A stretch of DNA of 64,000 nucleotides from Catellatospora paridis (GTDB taxonomy: Bacteria; Actinomycetota; Actinomycetes; Mycobacteriales; Micromonosporaceae): contig NZ_WBZD01000044.1 of NCBI RefSeq assembly GCF_009720365.1, forward strand, positions 80,215-144,214, given 5' to 3'. Position 1 is the first letter of the stretch, and each line of letters opens with the position of its first letter. The notes below the pieces were generated by a model that was not told the origin of the DNA, did no database searches, and saw only the letters and a program-made list of their open reading frames with translations. Below, piece after piece: positions 51,446 through 60,460 of this stretch. Position numbers and translations under genes: made by a program.

Positions 51446-52759
51446 TCAGTAGCCCCAGCGGTTCTTCAGGTGCCGCCAGAAGTCGCGCAGCATCCACCGG
51501 TCGAACTCGGTGATGCTGGTGGCGCTGCCCGCCTTCATGATGAAGCAGCACTGGCCGGTGGGCGTCCAGTCGTAGAAGTCGTCCAGGCCGAAGGTGTGCC
51601 CGACTTCGTGCAGGTAGATGTGGATGTTCTCGGAGTTCACCGCGCCGGTGAAGTATTCGCTGCTCATCCGCTGGCCCCAGTCGCCGCCGGCGCCGCCGCC
51701 GAAGCCAGAGGTCAGCCAGAGCGACATGTCGTAGTGGTGCGACGCGCCGCCGGGGCAGCCGGTGTAGTTGCCGTCCTGGTGGAAGAAGCGGCCGCACGGC
51801 TCCGAACACTGCGGCGCGTTCTCCCGGATGTTGTTGACGTAGATGTCCACCGAGTTGTCGGTCCAGTCGAGGGTCGCGCGGTCACGCACGGCCCAGCCGA
51901 CGACCTTCACCGGCACCTCGGCGTACGGCCAGCCGTTGTGCCCGGCCATCACGTCCATCCACTTCTTGAACTGCCGGGACAGCGCCGCGTGGATCTGGTC
52001 GCGCATGGCCGCGGTCACCCGCGCGCTGGAGTCCCAGCGTACGCAATAATTGATCTTTCCGCCGCCGGCCATGACCTGGTCCCAGCCGTAGTTGCGGAAC
52101 GTGAGCAGCTGCGGATACGTGGACTGGTAGTGCGCCCACACCTCGTTGAGCGGCGTGACCAGATTGGCGGGCGGGTTCCAGCCGCTGGTGGGCGGGCTCG
52201 ACGGGGACGCCGACGGGGACGTCGAGGGGGACGTCGACGGCCGGGGCGACGCCGAGGGTGAGACCGACGGCGACGCCGACGGCCGCGGGGACGGCGAGGA
52301 CGAGGGGGCGGCCGACGGCGACGCGCTGGACGGCGCGCCGGTGCAGGCGACGCCGTTGAGCGTGAACGCGGTGGGGACCGGGTTGGCGGTCGTCCACGTC
52401 CCGTTGAAACCGATCGACGTGCTCGCGTTGGTGCCGAGGCTGCCGTTGTAGCCGAGGCTGGCGGCGGTGACCTGGCTGCCGCTCTGCGTGAAGGCGGCGT
52501 TCCAGCCCTGCGTGACGGCCTGGCCGGTGACCGGGAAGGTCCACCGCAGCGTCCAGGCGGTGAGCGGGTCGCCGAGGTTCTTGACGGCGATGTCGCCGGT
52601 GAAGCCGCCGCCCCACTGGGACGGCACGGTGTAGGTGATCTGGCAGCCGGTGACGGCGGCCCGCGCCGCGGTGGCGACGAGGGTCCAGGCGGCCACCGCG
52701 GTCACCGCGATCAGTGCGACGGCTGAGGTCAGGGCATGGCGATGTCTGATGTAGCGCAC
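51446..52759 (-). CDS. Secreted cellulose-binding metalloprotease
   Basis: 437 residues. Signal peptide (1 to about 35), CBM2 cellulose-binding domain (about 37-140, Q-W-G-G-G-F-T-G-D-I and W-N-A-A-F with terminal Cys pair), a Ser/Pro linker of S-P-S-A type (about 141-195), then a catalytic domain with H-E-V-G-H-T-F-G-L-D-D and a Met-turn-like I-M-K-A-G: a metzincin-like zinc protease in which Asp may be the third ligand, as in snapalysin. GTG start with GGAG 6 nt upstream. It may cut proteins in plant cell walls or release cell-bound enzymes. Confidence 0.9.
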   Translation of the reverse strand: MRYIRHRHALTSAVALIAVTAVAAWTLVATAARAAVTGCQITYTVPSQWGGGFTGDIAVKNLGDPLTAWTLRWTFPVTGQAVTQGWNAAFTQSGSQVTAASLGYNGSLGTNASTSIGFNGTWTTANPVPTAFTLNGVACTGAPSSASPSAAPSSSPSPRPSASPSVSPSASPRPSTSPSTSPSASPSSPPTSGWNPPANLVTPLNEVWAHYQSTYPQLLTFRNYGWDQVMAGGGKINYCVRWDSSARVTAAMRDQIHAALSRQFKKWMDVMAGHNGWPYAEVPVKVVGWAVRDRATLDWTDNSVDIYVNNIRENAPQCSEPCGRFFHQDGNYTGCPGGASHHYDMSLWLTSGFGGGAGGDWGQRMSSEYFTGAVNSENIHIYLHEVGHTFGLDDFYDWTPTGQCCFIMKAGSATSITEFDRWMLRDFWRHLKNRWGY

Positions 52760-52883
52760 GGGAATCTCCGAGGGTGCGGGCGCGTGACGCGCCGACTCTG
52801 CAGACGCGTGCCGCGGATGCCCGTCGGCGGCACGTATGGACGCGGACGAGGTCCGCTCCGGCTCCCGGACACCACGATGCAGC

Positions 52884-52899
52884 CCGAAAAGGTTTTCGG
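52884..52899. promoter_or_regulatory. Palindrome upstream of the metalloprotease gene
   Basis: CCGAAAA-GG-TTTTCGG, 125 bp before the metalloprotease start and 35 bp after the end of the acetyltransferase gene. It could be an operator or a weak terminator; the AT-rich stem favours a protein-binding site. Confidence 0.4.
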
Positions 52900-52934
52900 C
52901 AACTGATGCCGGACCTATCCGGACAGTCCTTGAG

Positions 52935-53873
52935 TCAGGCCAGGTCGAAGACCACCGTGGTCCAGGTGCCGACCGGACGGAAACCGAGCGCGCGGTTGAC
53001 CGCGAGCATGCCGGTGTTGACGGCGGCGTTGGTGGTGCCGACCGAGGCCACCTCGGGCCGCTCGGCGGCCAGCAGCCGCAGCGACTCCGCCTTCACCCAG
53101 CGGGCCAGCCCGCGGCGGCGGGACGCGGGAACCACGGCGGTCTCCTCGGTGAACGCCACGTCGCCCGTCGCGGGCACCAGCACCTGGGTGAACGCCACCA
53201 CGGCCCCGGCGGCGTCGAGTATCGCGGTCACCCGCAGCTGCACCCCGCGCCGGGCGACCGTCTCCTCCTGCTCGCGCACCGCCTGCGCGGTCACGTGCGG
53301 CCACTGCACACCGGCGTCGGTCGGGGCGTCGTGGATGGCGTTGCGGGCCGCGGTGTAGGACTCCAGCAGCTCGTCGGCGACCGGCCCGAGCCAGGTCACC
53401 GCCCGGTGGCCGGGCACCGGCACGGGCTGCTCGGCCACGGGCAGACGCAGCAGTGATCGGACCACCGTCTGACCCACCCGGGCCCCGCGGGCGGCGGCGA
53501 ACGCGGCGCCGTCGTCGTCGCCGTACATGCCGGTCAGCACGGTGCGGCCGGCGGACCGGGCGTAGGCCACGGCGGCGTCGAACAGCGCACCGCCGGTGCC
53601 CTGCCGGCGGCGACCGGGCTCGACGTAGACACGCACGAACGCGGTGGTCACGTCCGGCGGCAGGTCCACCGACGCGAAGCCGACAGCCGGGTCGTCGGCG
53701 ACCAGGTAGCGGTGGCCGCCGCCCATACGAGGACGGCGCAGCAGGCTCACGCCGGTGGGGGCGTCCTCGATCGGCTCATCCGGGTTCGCCGCCAGGTGGC
53801 AGGCCCGGCGGATCTCGTACATGCGCCGCAGCAGGGACTCGTCGGCGGTCCCGGTGTCCACCTCGATGATCAT
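52935..53873 (-). CDS. Tandem GNAT-domain acetyltransferase
   Basis: 312 residues containing two GNAT folds: the first with V-Y-V-E-P-G-R-R-R-Q-G-T-G-G-A-L-F, the second with V-V-P-A-S-R-R-R-G-L-A-R-W-V-K and N-A-A-V-N-T-G-M-L-A-V-N-R-A-L-G-F. The double layout recalls mycothiol synthase MshD and Eis-like proteins, but the sequence is not specific enough to name it. The ATG at 53873 was chosen where the first domain begins; 40 bp separate it from the ABC-F gene upstream. Confidence 0.85.
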   Translation of the reverse strand: MIIEVDTGTADESLLRRMYEIRRACHLAANPDEPIEDAPTGVSLLRRPRMGGGHRYLVADDPAVGFASVDLPPDVTTAFVRVYVEPGRRRQGTGGALFDAAVAYARSAGRTVLTGMYGDDDGAAFAAARGARVGQTVVRSLLRLPVAEQPVPVPGHRAVTWLGPVADELLESYTAARNAIHDAPTDAGVQWPHVTAQAVREQEETVARRGVQLRVTAILDAAGAVVAFTQVLVPATGDVAFTEETAVVPASRRRGLARWVKAESLRLLAAERPEVASVGTTNAAVNTGMLAVNRALGFRPVGTWTTVVFDLA

Positions 53874-53913
53874 CCTGACACCGTACCGGCCGGAGCGCCG
53901 TGGCGCGGGCCCG

Positions 53914-55551
53914 TCAGCTCGCCGTGACGCGTCCGGCCTCGACGGTGAGCATCCGGTTGGTCTGCACGGCCTGCAGCATCTGCCGGTCGTGGGTGACCAG
54001 CAGCAGCGTGCCGGTGTACGAGTCCAAGGCCTGCTCCAGCTGCTCGATCGCGGCCAGGTCGAGGTGGTTGGTGGGCTCGTCGAGAACCAGCAGGTTGACC
54101 CCCGACGCCTGCAGCAGCGCCAGCGCGGCGCGGGTGCGCTCGCCCGGCGACAGGGTCGCGGCCGGGCGCAGCACGTGCGCCGCGCGCAGCCCGAACTTGG
54201 CCAGCAGGGTGCGCACGTCGCCGGGGGCAAGCGCGGGCACCGCCGACTGGAACGCGTCGACCAGCGGCTGGTGGCCCAGGAAGCGCCCGCGGGCCTGGTC
54301 GATCTCGCCGACGACGACGCCCGGCCCGAGCGAGGCGGTGCCCGCGGCGAGCACGGCCCGGCCGAGCATGGCGCGCAGCAGGGTGGACTTGCCGGAGCCG
54401 TTGGGGCCGGTCACGGCGACCCGGTCGGCCCAGTCGATGCGCAGGTCGACCGGCCCGAGCGTGAAGTCGCCCTGGCGTACGACGGCGTTGTTGAGGGTGG
54501 CCACGACGGCGCCGGCACGCGGGGCGGCGGCGATCTGCATTCGCAGCTCCCACTCCTTGCGCGGCTCCTCCACCTCGTCCAGCCGCTCGATCAGGCGCTC
54601 GGTCTGGCGGGCCTTGGCAGCCTGCTTCTCCGTCGACTCGGTGCGGAACGCCCGGCCCATCTTGTCGTTGTCGGGCGACTTGCGGCGGGCGTTCTTGACG
54701 CCCTTCTCCATCCAGGCGCGCTGCATGCGGGCGCGCGCGAGCAGGTCGTCCTTCTTGTCGGCGTACTCGTCATAGGCCTCGCGGGCGTGCTGCCGGGCGA
54801 CCTCGCGCTCGGCCAGGTAGGCCCGGTAGCCGCCGCCGTACTGGCGCACCTGCTGCTGGATCAGGTCCAGCTCGACGACGCGGGTGACGGTGCGCGTCAG
54901 GAACTCCCGATCGTGGCTGACCAGCACGGTGCCCGCGCGCAGCTCGCCGAGGAAGCGCTCCAGCCGGTCCAGCCCGGCCAGGTCGAGGTCGTTGGTCGGC
55001 TCGTCCAGCAGGAAGATGTCGTACCGGCTGAGCAGCAGCGACGCCATGCCCGCGCGGGCGGCCTGGCCACCCGACAGTGCCGTCATCGGGTGGTCGAGGT
55101 CGACGTCGAGGCCCAGCTCGGCGGCGATAGCGGCGGACCTCTCGGGCAGGTCCGCCCCGCCGAGTTCGAGCCAGCGCTCCAGGGCCTCGCCGTAGCGGTC
55201 GTCGGCCCCGTCCGCGCCCTCGGCCAGCGCCATCGCCGCGTCGTCCATCTCCTGCTGGGCCCGGGCCACGCCGGTGCGGCGGGCCAGGAAGTCGCGCACG
55301 TTCTCGGCGGGCCGCCGCTCGGGTTCCTGCGGCAGCAGGCCGACGTTGGCCGTGGGCGGATTGAGGGTGATCGTGCCCTGTTCGGGGGCGGCCAGGCCGG
55401 CGAGCAGTCGCAGCAGGGTGGACTTGCCGGCCCCGTTCACGCCGACCAGGCCGACGACCTCACCGGGCGCGACGACCAGGTCGACGTCGCTGAACAGGGT
55501 CCGCTCGCCGTGCCCGGCGGAAAGGCCACGGGCCACCATGGTCGCGCTCAT
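53914..55551 (-). CDS. ABC-F family ATPase
   Basis: 545 residues with two ATPase domains and no membrane segment: Walker A G-V-N-G-A-G-K-S-T and G-P-N-G-S-G-K-S-T, signatures L-S-G-G-Q and L-S-P-G-E, Walker B F-L-L-D-E-P-T-N-D-L-D and L-V-L-D-E-P-T-N-H-L-D. A charged interdomain linker (about 230-330) is the P-site tRNA-interacting motif region. Such proteins act on the ribosome, as translation factors or antibiotic-resistance proteins; which is open. ATG at 55551. Confidence 0.93.
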   Translation of the reverse strand: MSATMVARGLSAGHGERTLFSDVDLVVAPGEVVGLVGVNGAGKSTLLRLLAGLAAPEQGTITLNPPTANVGLLPQEPERRPAENVRDFLARRTGVARAQQEMDDAAMALAEGADGADDRYGEALERWLELGGADLPERSAAIAAELGLDVDLDHPMTALSGGQAARAGMASLLLSRYDIFLLDEPTNDLDLAGLDRLERFLGELRAGTVLVSHDREFLTRTVTRVVELDLIQQQVRQYGGGYRAYLAEREVARQHAREAYDEYADKKDDLLARARMQRAWMEKGVKNARRKSPDNDKMGRAFRTESTEKQAAKARQTERLIERLDEVEEPRKEWELRMQIAAAPRAGAVVATLNNAVVRQGDFTLGPVDLRIDWADRVAVTGPNGSGKSTLLRAMLGRAVLAAGTASLGPGVVVGEIDQARGRFLGHQPLVDAFQSAVPALAPGDVRTLLAKFGLRAAHVLRPAATLSPGERTRAALALLQASGVNLLVLDEPTNHLDLAAIEQLEQALDSYTGTLLLVTHDRQMLQAVQTNRMLTVEAGRVTAS

Positions 55552-55582
55552 GCCGCTGAGCGTATCCGCCGCCTCGCGGACC

Positions 55583-55834
55583 TCAGCCCACGACCTCGTG
55601 CAGGTAGCACCAGCGCCAGTCCTCACCCGGTTCGAACGACTGGATGACCGGGTGCCCGACCTCGTGGAAGTGGGCGGTGGCGTGTTTGTGCGGCGAGGAG
55701 TCGCAGCAGCCGATGTGCCCGCAGGTGAGGCACCGGCGCAGGTGCACCCAGGTGGTGCCGTCGCGCAGGCACTCCTCGCAGCCGTCGGCACGGGCCGCCG
55801 GGTCGTCGGCGCTCTTCAGGTCCTCACAACTCAT
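55583..55834 (-). CDS. UBP-type zinc-finger protein
   Basis: 83 residues. C-x2-C (E-E-C), C-L-T-C-G-H-I-G-C-C-D-S-S-P, H-K-H-A-T-A-H-F-H and H-P-V: the ZnF-UBP fold, which in eukaryotes binds the free C-terminus of ubiquitin (Gly-Gly). It lies 53 bp after the Na+/H+ antiporter on the same strand, a pairing frequent in actinobacteria. Its ligand is unknown. Confidence 0.88.
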   Translation of the reverse strand: MSCEDLKSADDPAARADGCEECLRDGTTWVHLRRCLTCGHIGCCDSSPHKHATAHFHEVGHPVIQSFEPGEDWRWCYLHEVVG

Positions 55835-55887
55835 GCCTGCTCCTCATGTCACTCGTCGAACACGTACGCCCCGCGGCGGCCCACGTG

Positions 55888-57453
55888 TCAGTCCATCCGT
55901 TCCAGCATCGACTCTTCCAGGTCCATGTCGCGCTGCGCCCGGACGAGCACATCCTCCGGGATCCGGCCCGCGTCCCGGGCCGAGCGGAACACGGCTCGCT
56001 CGGCCTCCAGCATCTCCCGGCGCAGCCGCACGTAGACGGCGGTTGGCGTTTCCCGGTCGCCGCCCAGCCGCTCCCACACCGCGTTGGAGCGGCGCTCGGT
56101 GAGGGCGCGCAGCTTCTCCACGACGTCCGGCGAGGCGGTGTCGGCGAGGCTCTCCAGCCGCTCGCGGGCGGCCTTGCTGGCCTGCTGCTGCGCCTGCGCC
56201 TCGGCGAGGATGTCGCCGGTCCGGTCGTCGGCCTGCACCTTCAGCATCCGGGCCACCATCGGCAGGGTCATGCCCTGCAGCACGAGGGTGCCGACGATGA
56301 CGGCGAACGCCAGCCACACGAACAGCGCCCGCGGGTAGGGCATGCCGCCGGCGAGCATCGTCGGCAGCGCCAGCGCGGTGGCCAGGGTGACCACGCCGCG
56401 CATGCCGGCCCACGAGATGACGGTCGCGCCGGTGAAGTCCAGACCGGTGCCGTGGCGGCGCACGATGGGCAGCAGCCGGACCAGGTACGCGACCGGATAC
56501 ATCCAGGCGAACCGGGTGACGATCACGGTCGCGAGCACCGCCAGGGTCAACCCGACCACCTGGGCGACCGGGGTGTTCAGGCCGGTCAGCACCTCCCGCA
56601 GCTGCAGCCCGACGAGCAGGAACACCAGGCCTTCCAGCATGAAGGTGATCATGCGCCAGAACGCGCCCATCTGCAGGCGCGACGCGGCCGACATCAGCGT
56701 CGGCATCCGGTGGCCCAGGTAGAGCCCGGCGACCACGACGGCGACCACCGCCGACGCGTGGATGACCTCCGCGATCACGGTCACCGCGAACGGGGTCAGC
56801 AGCGAGATCGAGTTGTCGATCAGCGGGTCGCGGGTGCGCCGGTGCAGGAACGCCGCGGTGAGCGCGCCCAGCGCGCCGACCAGCACACCGCCCCCGGCCG
56901 CCAGCATCACCTGCTCGGCCACGGCCATCGGGCCGACCGCCGTGCCGATCGCGACCGCGACCGCGACCCGGAAGATCACCAGTGCGGTGGCATCGTTGAG
57001 CAGGCTCTCGCCTTCGAGGATGGTCACCATCCGGCGCGGCAGCCCGATGCGCTTCGCGATGGCGGTGGCCGCGATGGCGTCGGGGGGCGCCACGACCGCG
57101 CCCAGCGCCAGGCACGCCGCGAGCGGCACCTGCGGCAGCAGCGCGTGCACGAGCAGGCCGACCGCGACCGCGGTGAAGATGACCAGGCCGACGGCGAGCA
57201 GCAGGATCGAGCGGATGTTGTGCCGGAACGCCGGCACGGAGGTCTCCAGGGCGGCGACGTACAGCAGCGGCGGCAGGACACCGATGAGCACGATCTCGGG
57301 TTCGAGCACGACGACCGGGAACCCGGGCACCAGCGCCAGGCAGAGCCCGACCACCACCAGCACGATCGGATTGAGCAGGTTGTACCGGCGCGACAGTGCG
57401 GACACCGCGACGACGACCACGGTCAGCACGACACCCACCACGAGGGCATTCAC
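55888..57453 (-). CDS. Na+/H+ antiporter, CPA1/NhaP type
   Basis: 521 residues: about 12 membrane helices with the ion-site region A-V-V-A-P-P-D-A-I-A-A-T and E-G-E-S-L-L-N-D-A-T-A, then a long charged cytoplasmic tail (from about 400). It exchanges Na+ (or K+) for H+ across the membrane. GTG start. It is followed by the UBP zinc-finger gene, which may regulate it. Confidence 0.9.
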   Translation of the reverse strand: MNALVVGVVLTVVVVAVSALSRRYNLLNPIVLVVVGLCLALVPGFPVVVLEPEIVLIGVLPPLLYVAALETSVPAFRHNIRSILLLAVGLVIFTAVAVGLLVHALLPQVPLAACLALGAVVAPPDAIAATAIAKRIGLPRRMVTILEGESLLNDATALVIFRVAVAVAIGTAVGPMAVAEQVMLAAGGGVLVGALGALTAAFLHRRTRDPLIDNSISLLTPFAVTVIAEVIHASAVVAVVVAGLYLGHRMPTLMSAASRLQMGAFWRMITFMLEGLVFLLVGLQLREVLTGLNTPVAQVVGLTLAVLATVIVTRFAWMYPVAYLVRLLPIVRRHGTGLDFTGATVISWAGMRGVVTLATALALPTMLAGGMPYPRALFVWLAFAVIVGTLVLQGMTLPMVARMLKVQADDRTGDILAEAQAQQQASKAARERLESLADTASPDVVEKLRALTERRSNAVWERLGGDRETPTAVYVRLRREMLEAERAVFRSARDAGRIPEDVLVRAQRDMDLEESMLERMD

Positions 57454-57566
57454 GTGTCAGAGCCTATGGCGTGGCGCGCCCGGGAACGCACATGTGTACG
57501 GTCACCGCGCCCATCCGGCGCAGCCGGGCATGAATCTCCGCTGTTGACGGCCGTGCACCGAGCACT

Positions 57567-57725
57567 GACCGGCCGGTAGGTAAGATTTCCCTCCCGCCTG
57601 ATGGGAAACATGCGCGATTGAGCATGGGTTCACTCGATGTTCATCTTTCCTTGCCGACCGGTCAGCCAACCCCGCGCACCGCCCGGTTACCGCCCCCGAT
57701 GGGCGTTCTACCTGCCGGTCGGTAG
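57567..57725. promoter_or_regulatory. Cluster of TetR-like ACCGG/GGTAGG sites in a 422-bp gap
   Basis: The gap 57454-57875 contains GACCGGCCGGTAGGTA (57567-57582), the palindrome GACCGGTC (57656-57663) and CTACC-TGCCGGTC-GGTAG (57708-57725). The last resembles common TetR-family operators. A promoter candidate TTGACC (57799-57804), 18-bp spacer, TTTGAT (57823-57828) follows. No regulator gene is adjacent and no ORF was seen in the gap. Confidence 0.5.
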
Positions 57726-57875
57726 GCAGGCTAAATGAACTCCCGGTGAAAGCACCCCTGACCTGCCGCCCGGCAAGGCATTTGCCCAGTTCACGGCGTT
57801 GACCAGGTCTCCGGCCCGGAGGTTTGATCGGCAGGTTCCGCTTGATCAGCCAATCTTTTGGGAGGAGGGTGTTCG

Positions 57876-58220
57876 ATGCAGGAGACCGCTCGTGCCATCG
57901 GCCACCGGCTGCGGATCACCACCACGATGATCAGCCTGATGCTGTTCCTGATCGCCGGGCTCACCGTCATGGCGCAACCGCAGCGGGCGTCGGCCGCGCC
58001 GCTCACCGAACCGGTTTCGGTGTCCACGCAGGAACCGGCCGCGTCCGCACTGGACGGCGGGAAGCGCTGCTGGAAGCAGACCTACCGCTGGCACCACCGC
58101 ACGTACAAGAAGTGGGTGTGCAAGTACGACCACCACTACAAGAAGCATTACAAGAAGAACTACCACCACAAGAAGTACAACAACCACGGTAACAACCACC
58201 ACGGGAACAACCACCGCTGA
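57876..58220 (+). CDS. Secreted small His/Lys/Tyr/Asn-rich protein
   Basis: 114 residues from ATG at 57876 with GGAGGAGG upstream. Signal peptide (to about A-S-A-A), a short Ser/Thr/Pro region, then a mature tail of about 50 residues made almost wholly of His, Lys, Tyr, Asn and Trp (K-K-H-Y-K-K-N-Y-H-H-K-K-Y), with two Cys able to form a disulfide. No homologous domain was recognised. Metal binding, cell-wall or polyanion binding, or antimicrobial action are all conceivable; none is shown. It lies alone behind a 422-bp regulatory gap and ends before a terminator. Confidence 0.7.
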   Translation: MQETARAIGHRLRITTTMISLMLFLIAGLTVMAQPQRASAAPLTEPVSVSTQEPAASALDGGKRCWKQTYRWHHRTYKKWVCKYDHHYKKHYKKNYHHKKYNNHGNNHHGNNHR

Positions 58221-58234
58221 GGTGCACCCGTCCC

Positions 58235-58260
58235 GGGCCGGCGGCCCCGACCGCCGGCCC
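58235..58260 (+). terminator. Terminator after the His-rich protein gene
   Basis: GGGCCGGCGG (58235-58244) and exact complement (58251-58260), loop CCCCGA, 15 bp past the stop. Confidence 0.75.
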
Positions 58261-58304
58261 ACCCATGCCCCGCGCGAACCCGGTCACGATGGCACGATGG
58301 CCTG

Positions 58305-59684
58305 ATGCCTGAGATGGACCTGCTGCCGGCCACCCGCCGCGCCCTGCTGCACCGCATCGCCACCGCCCAGGCCGAAGGCCGCGCGCCGTCCCTGGTCGGC
58401 GCCGTCGTTCGCGACGGCGCACCGGTGTGGACGCACGGCCGGGGCCTGGTCGAGGGGCAACCCCCGACCGCCGACACGCAGTACCGGATCGGCTCGCTGA
58501 CCAAGACCTTCGTCGCCGTGCTGGTGCTGCGCCTGCGTGACGAGGGCCTGCTCGACCTGGCCGACCCGCTCGGCACGCACCTGCCCGCGGCGCCCGCGGA
58601 CACCGCCGGGCTGACCGTCGCCCAGCTGCTCGCACACACCGCCGGCCTGGCGTCGGAGACCCCCGCGCCGTGGTGGGAGCGCACCGACGGCAGTGTGCGC
58701 CCCGAGCTGGGCGACATCCTCGACGCCGACGGCATCAAGCACCCCGCCGGGCGGGTCTTCCACTACTCGAACCCCGGCTTCGCGCTGCTCGGCGCGCTTG
58801 TCGAGCAGCTGCGCGGCAAGCCGCTGGAGCAGGTGCTCGCCGAGGAGATCCTCGGGCCGCTCGGCATGACCCGCACCTCGCTGCTGCCGCAGGCCCCGCA
58901 CGCCCACGGCTGGGCCGTGCACCCGTGGGCCGACGTGCTGCTGCCCGAGCCCGCCACCGACACCGGCCGGATGGCCCCGGCCGGTCAGCTCTGGTCCACC
59001 GCCACAGACCTGTGCCGCTTCGCCGCGTTCCTGGCCAAGGGCCACCCGGCCGTGCTGGCCGAGGCGAGCCTGGCCCAGATGCGCACCCCGGCGTCCCCGC
59101 TCGACGGCCCCGTCTGGGACCTGACGTACGGGCTGGGCATGCAGCTCAAGAACGACGGCGGACGGCTGCTGTCCGGGCACACCGGCTCCATGCCCGGCTT
59201 CCTGTGCACGCTGTGGGTCTCCCCCGCCGACGGCCTGGGCGGCATTGTGCTGGCCAACGCCACCTCGGGCATCTCCATCGGCGCGCTCGGCGCCGATCTG
59301 GTGCGCATCACCGCCGAGCACGAGCCGCGCATCCCGGACGCGTGGCACCCGCTGGAGACCTACGACCCGGCGCTGCTGGAGCTGACCGGCCCCTGGTACG
59401 TCGGACCGACCCCGGCCCTGATCCGGCTGCGCGCCGACGGCGAGCTGGAGTTCGGGCCGCTGACCGGGGCAGGACGCAGCTCGCGGCTGAAGGCGCAGGA
59501 CGACGGCACCTGGCTCGGGCTGGAGGGCTACTACGCGGGCGAGACGCTGCGCGTGGTGCGCGACGCCGCCGGTGCGGTGACCCATCTGGACCTGGGCAGC
59601 TTCGTGCTCACCCGGCAGCCGTACGGTTCGGACACGATCCCGGGCGGCGTCGATCCATTGGGCTGGCGCGGCGGGCCCGCGTAG
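58305..59684 (+). CDS. Serine hydrolase, class C beta-lactamase/DD-peptidase fold
   Basis: 459 residues. S-L-T-K (Ser64/Lys67), Y-S-N (154-156) and the H-T-G box are the three active-site motifs of the beta-lactamase/PBP4* family; a C-terminal beta domain (about 350-459) follows. No signal peptide, so an intracellular esterase/peptidase is as likely as a lactamase. It ends 10 bp before the PIG-L gene and shares its direction. Confidence 0.88.
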   Translation: MPEMDLLPATRRALLHRIATAQAEGRAPSLVGAVVRDGAPVWTHGRGLVEGQPPTADTQYRIGSLTKTFVAVLVLRLRDEGLLDLADPLGTHLPAAPADTAGLTVAQLLAHTAGLASETPAPWWERTDGSVRPELGDILDADGIKHPAGRVFHYSNPGFALLGALVEQLRGKPLEQVLAEEILGPLGMTRTSLLPQAPHAHGWAVHPWADVLLPEPATDTGRMAPAGQLWSTATDLCRFAAFLAKGHPAVLAEASLAQMRTPASPLDGPVWDLTYGLGMQLKNDGGRLLSGHTGSMPGFLCTLWVSPADGLGGIVLANATSGISIGALGADLVRITAEHEPRIPDAWHPLETYDPALLELTGPWYVGPTPALIRLRADGELEFGPLTGAGRSSRLKAQDDGTWLGLEGYYAGETLRVVRDAAGAVTHLDLGSFVLTRQPYGSDTIPGGVDPLGWRGGPA

Positions 59685-59694
59685 GGTCGGGGAC

Positions 59695-60420
59695 ATGGAT
59701 CAACTGGAGCCGATGCCGCAGGACTGGACCCGTGCGCTCGCCATCGCCGCACACCCGGACGACCTCGAATACGGGGTGTCCGGGGCAGTGGCCGGGTGGA
59801 CCGCGGCAGGCAAGGACGTGCGCTACACCCTGGTCACCCGCGGTGAGGCCGGCATCGACACCATCCCGCCGGCCGAGTGCGGGCCGCTGCGCGAGGCCGA
59901 GCAGCGCGCGGCGTGCGCCGAGGTCGGCGTGTCCGAACTGGAGTTCCTCGGCCACGCCGACGGCGTCGTCGAGTACGGCCTGGCCCTGCGCCGGGACCTG
60001 GCCGCGGCGATCCGCCGCCACACGCCCGACCTGGTGATCACGGCGAACTTCCAGGACACGTGGCCCGGCGGCGGCTGGAACTCCCCCGACCACCGCAACG
60101 TGGGCCGGGCCGTGCTGGACGCGATCGGCGACGCCGGCAACCGGTGGATCTTCCCGGAGCTGGTGGCGCAGGGGCTGGCCCCGTGGGGCGGGGTGCGCTA
60201 CGTCGCCGTCGGCGGCTCGCCGCAGGCCACCCACGCCGTCGACATCACCGACACGCTGGACCGGGCCGTCGCCTCCCTCGACGCGCACCACGCCTACCTG
60301 GCCGGGCTCGGCGACCACCCGATGGCCGCCACCCGCGACTTCCTGGAGTGGATGGCCGACCTGAACGCGCCCCGCTTCGGCGGCCGCCGCGCCGCCGCGT
60401 TCGAGCTCTACCGCATGTGA
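59695..60420 (+). CDS. PIG-L family deacetylase
   Basis: 241 residues. Zinc motif A-A-H-P-D-D (19-23) and second His in N-S-P-D-H-R-N define LmbE/PIG-L enzymes, which remove acetyl from N-acetylglucosamine-type sugars. The neighbours do not indicate a mycothiol role (MshB/Mca). TAGGGT (59682-59687), which contains the stop of the upstream gene, ends 7 nt before ATG, so a leaderless start is likely. Confidence 0.88.
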   Translation: MDQLEPMPQDWTRALAIAAHPDDLEYGVSGAVAGWTAAGKDVRYTLVTRGEAGIDTIPPAECGPLREAEQRAACAEVGVSELEFLGHADGVVEYGLALRRDLAAAIRRHTPDLVITANFQDTWPGGGWNSPDHRNVGRAVLDAIGDAGNRWIFPELVAQGLAPWGGVRYVAVGGSPQATHAVDITDTLDRAVASLDAHHAYLAGLGDHPMAATRDFLEWMADLNAPRFGGRRAAAFELYRM

Positions 60421-60460
60421 CCACCCGCCCCGGACTCCGGCCAGGACTCCGCACGCAATA

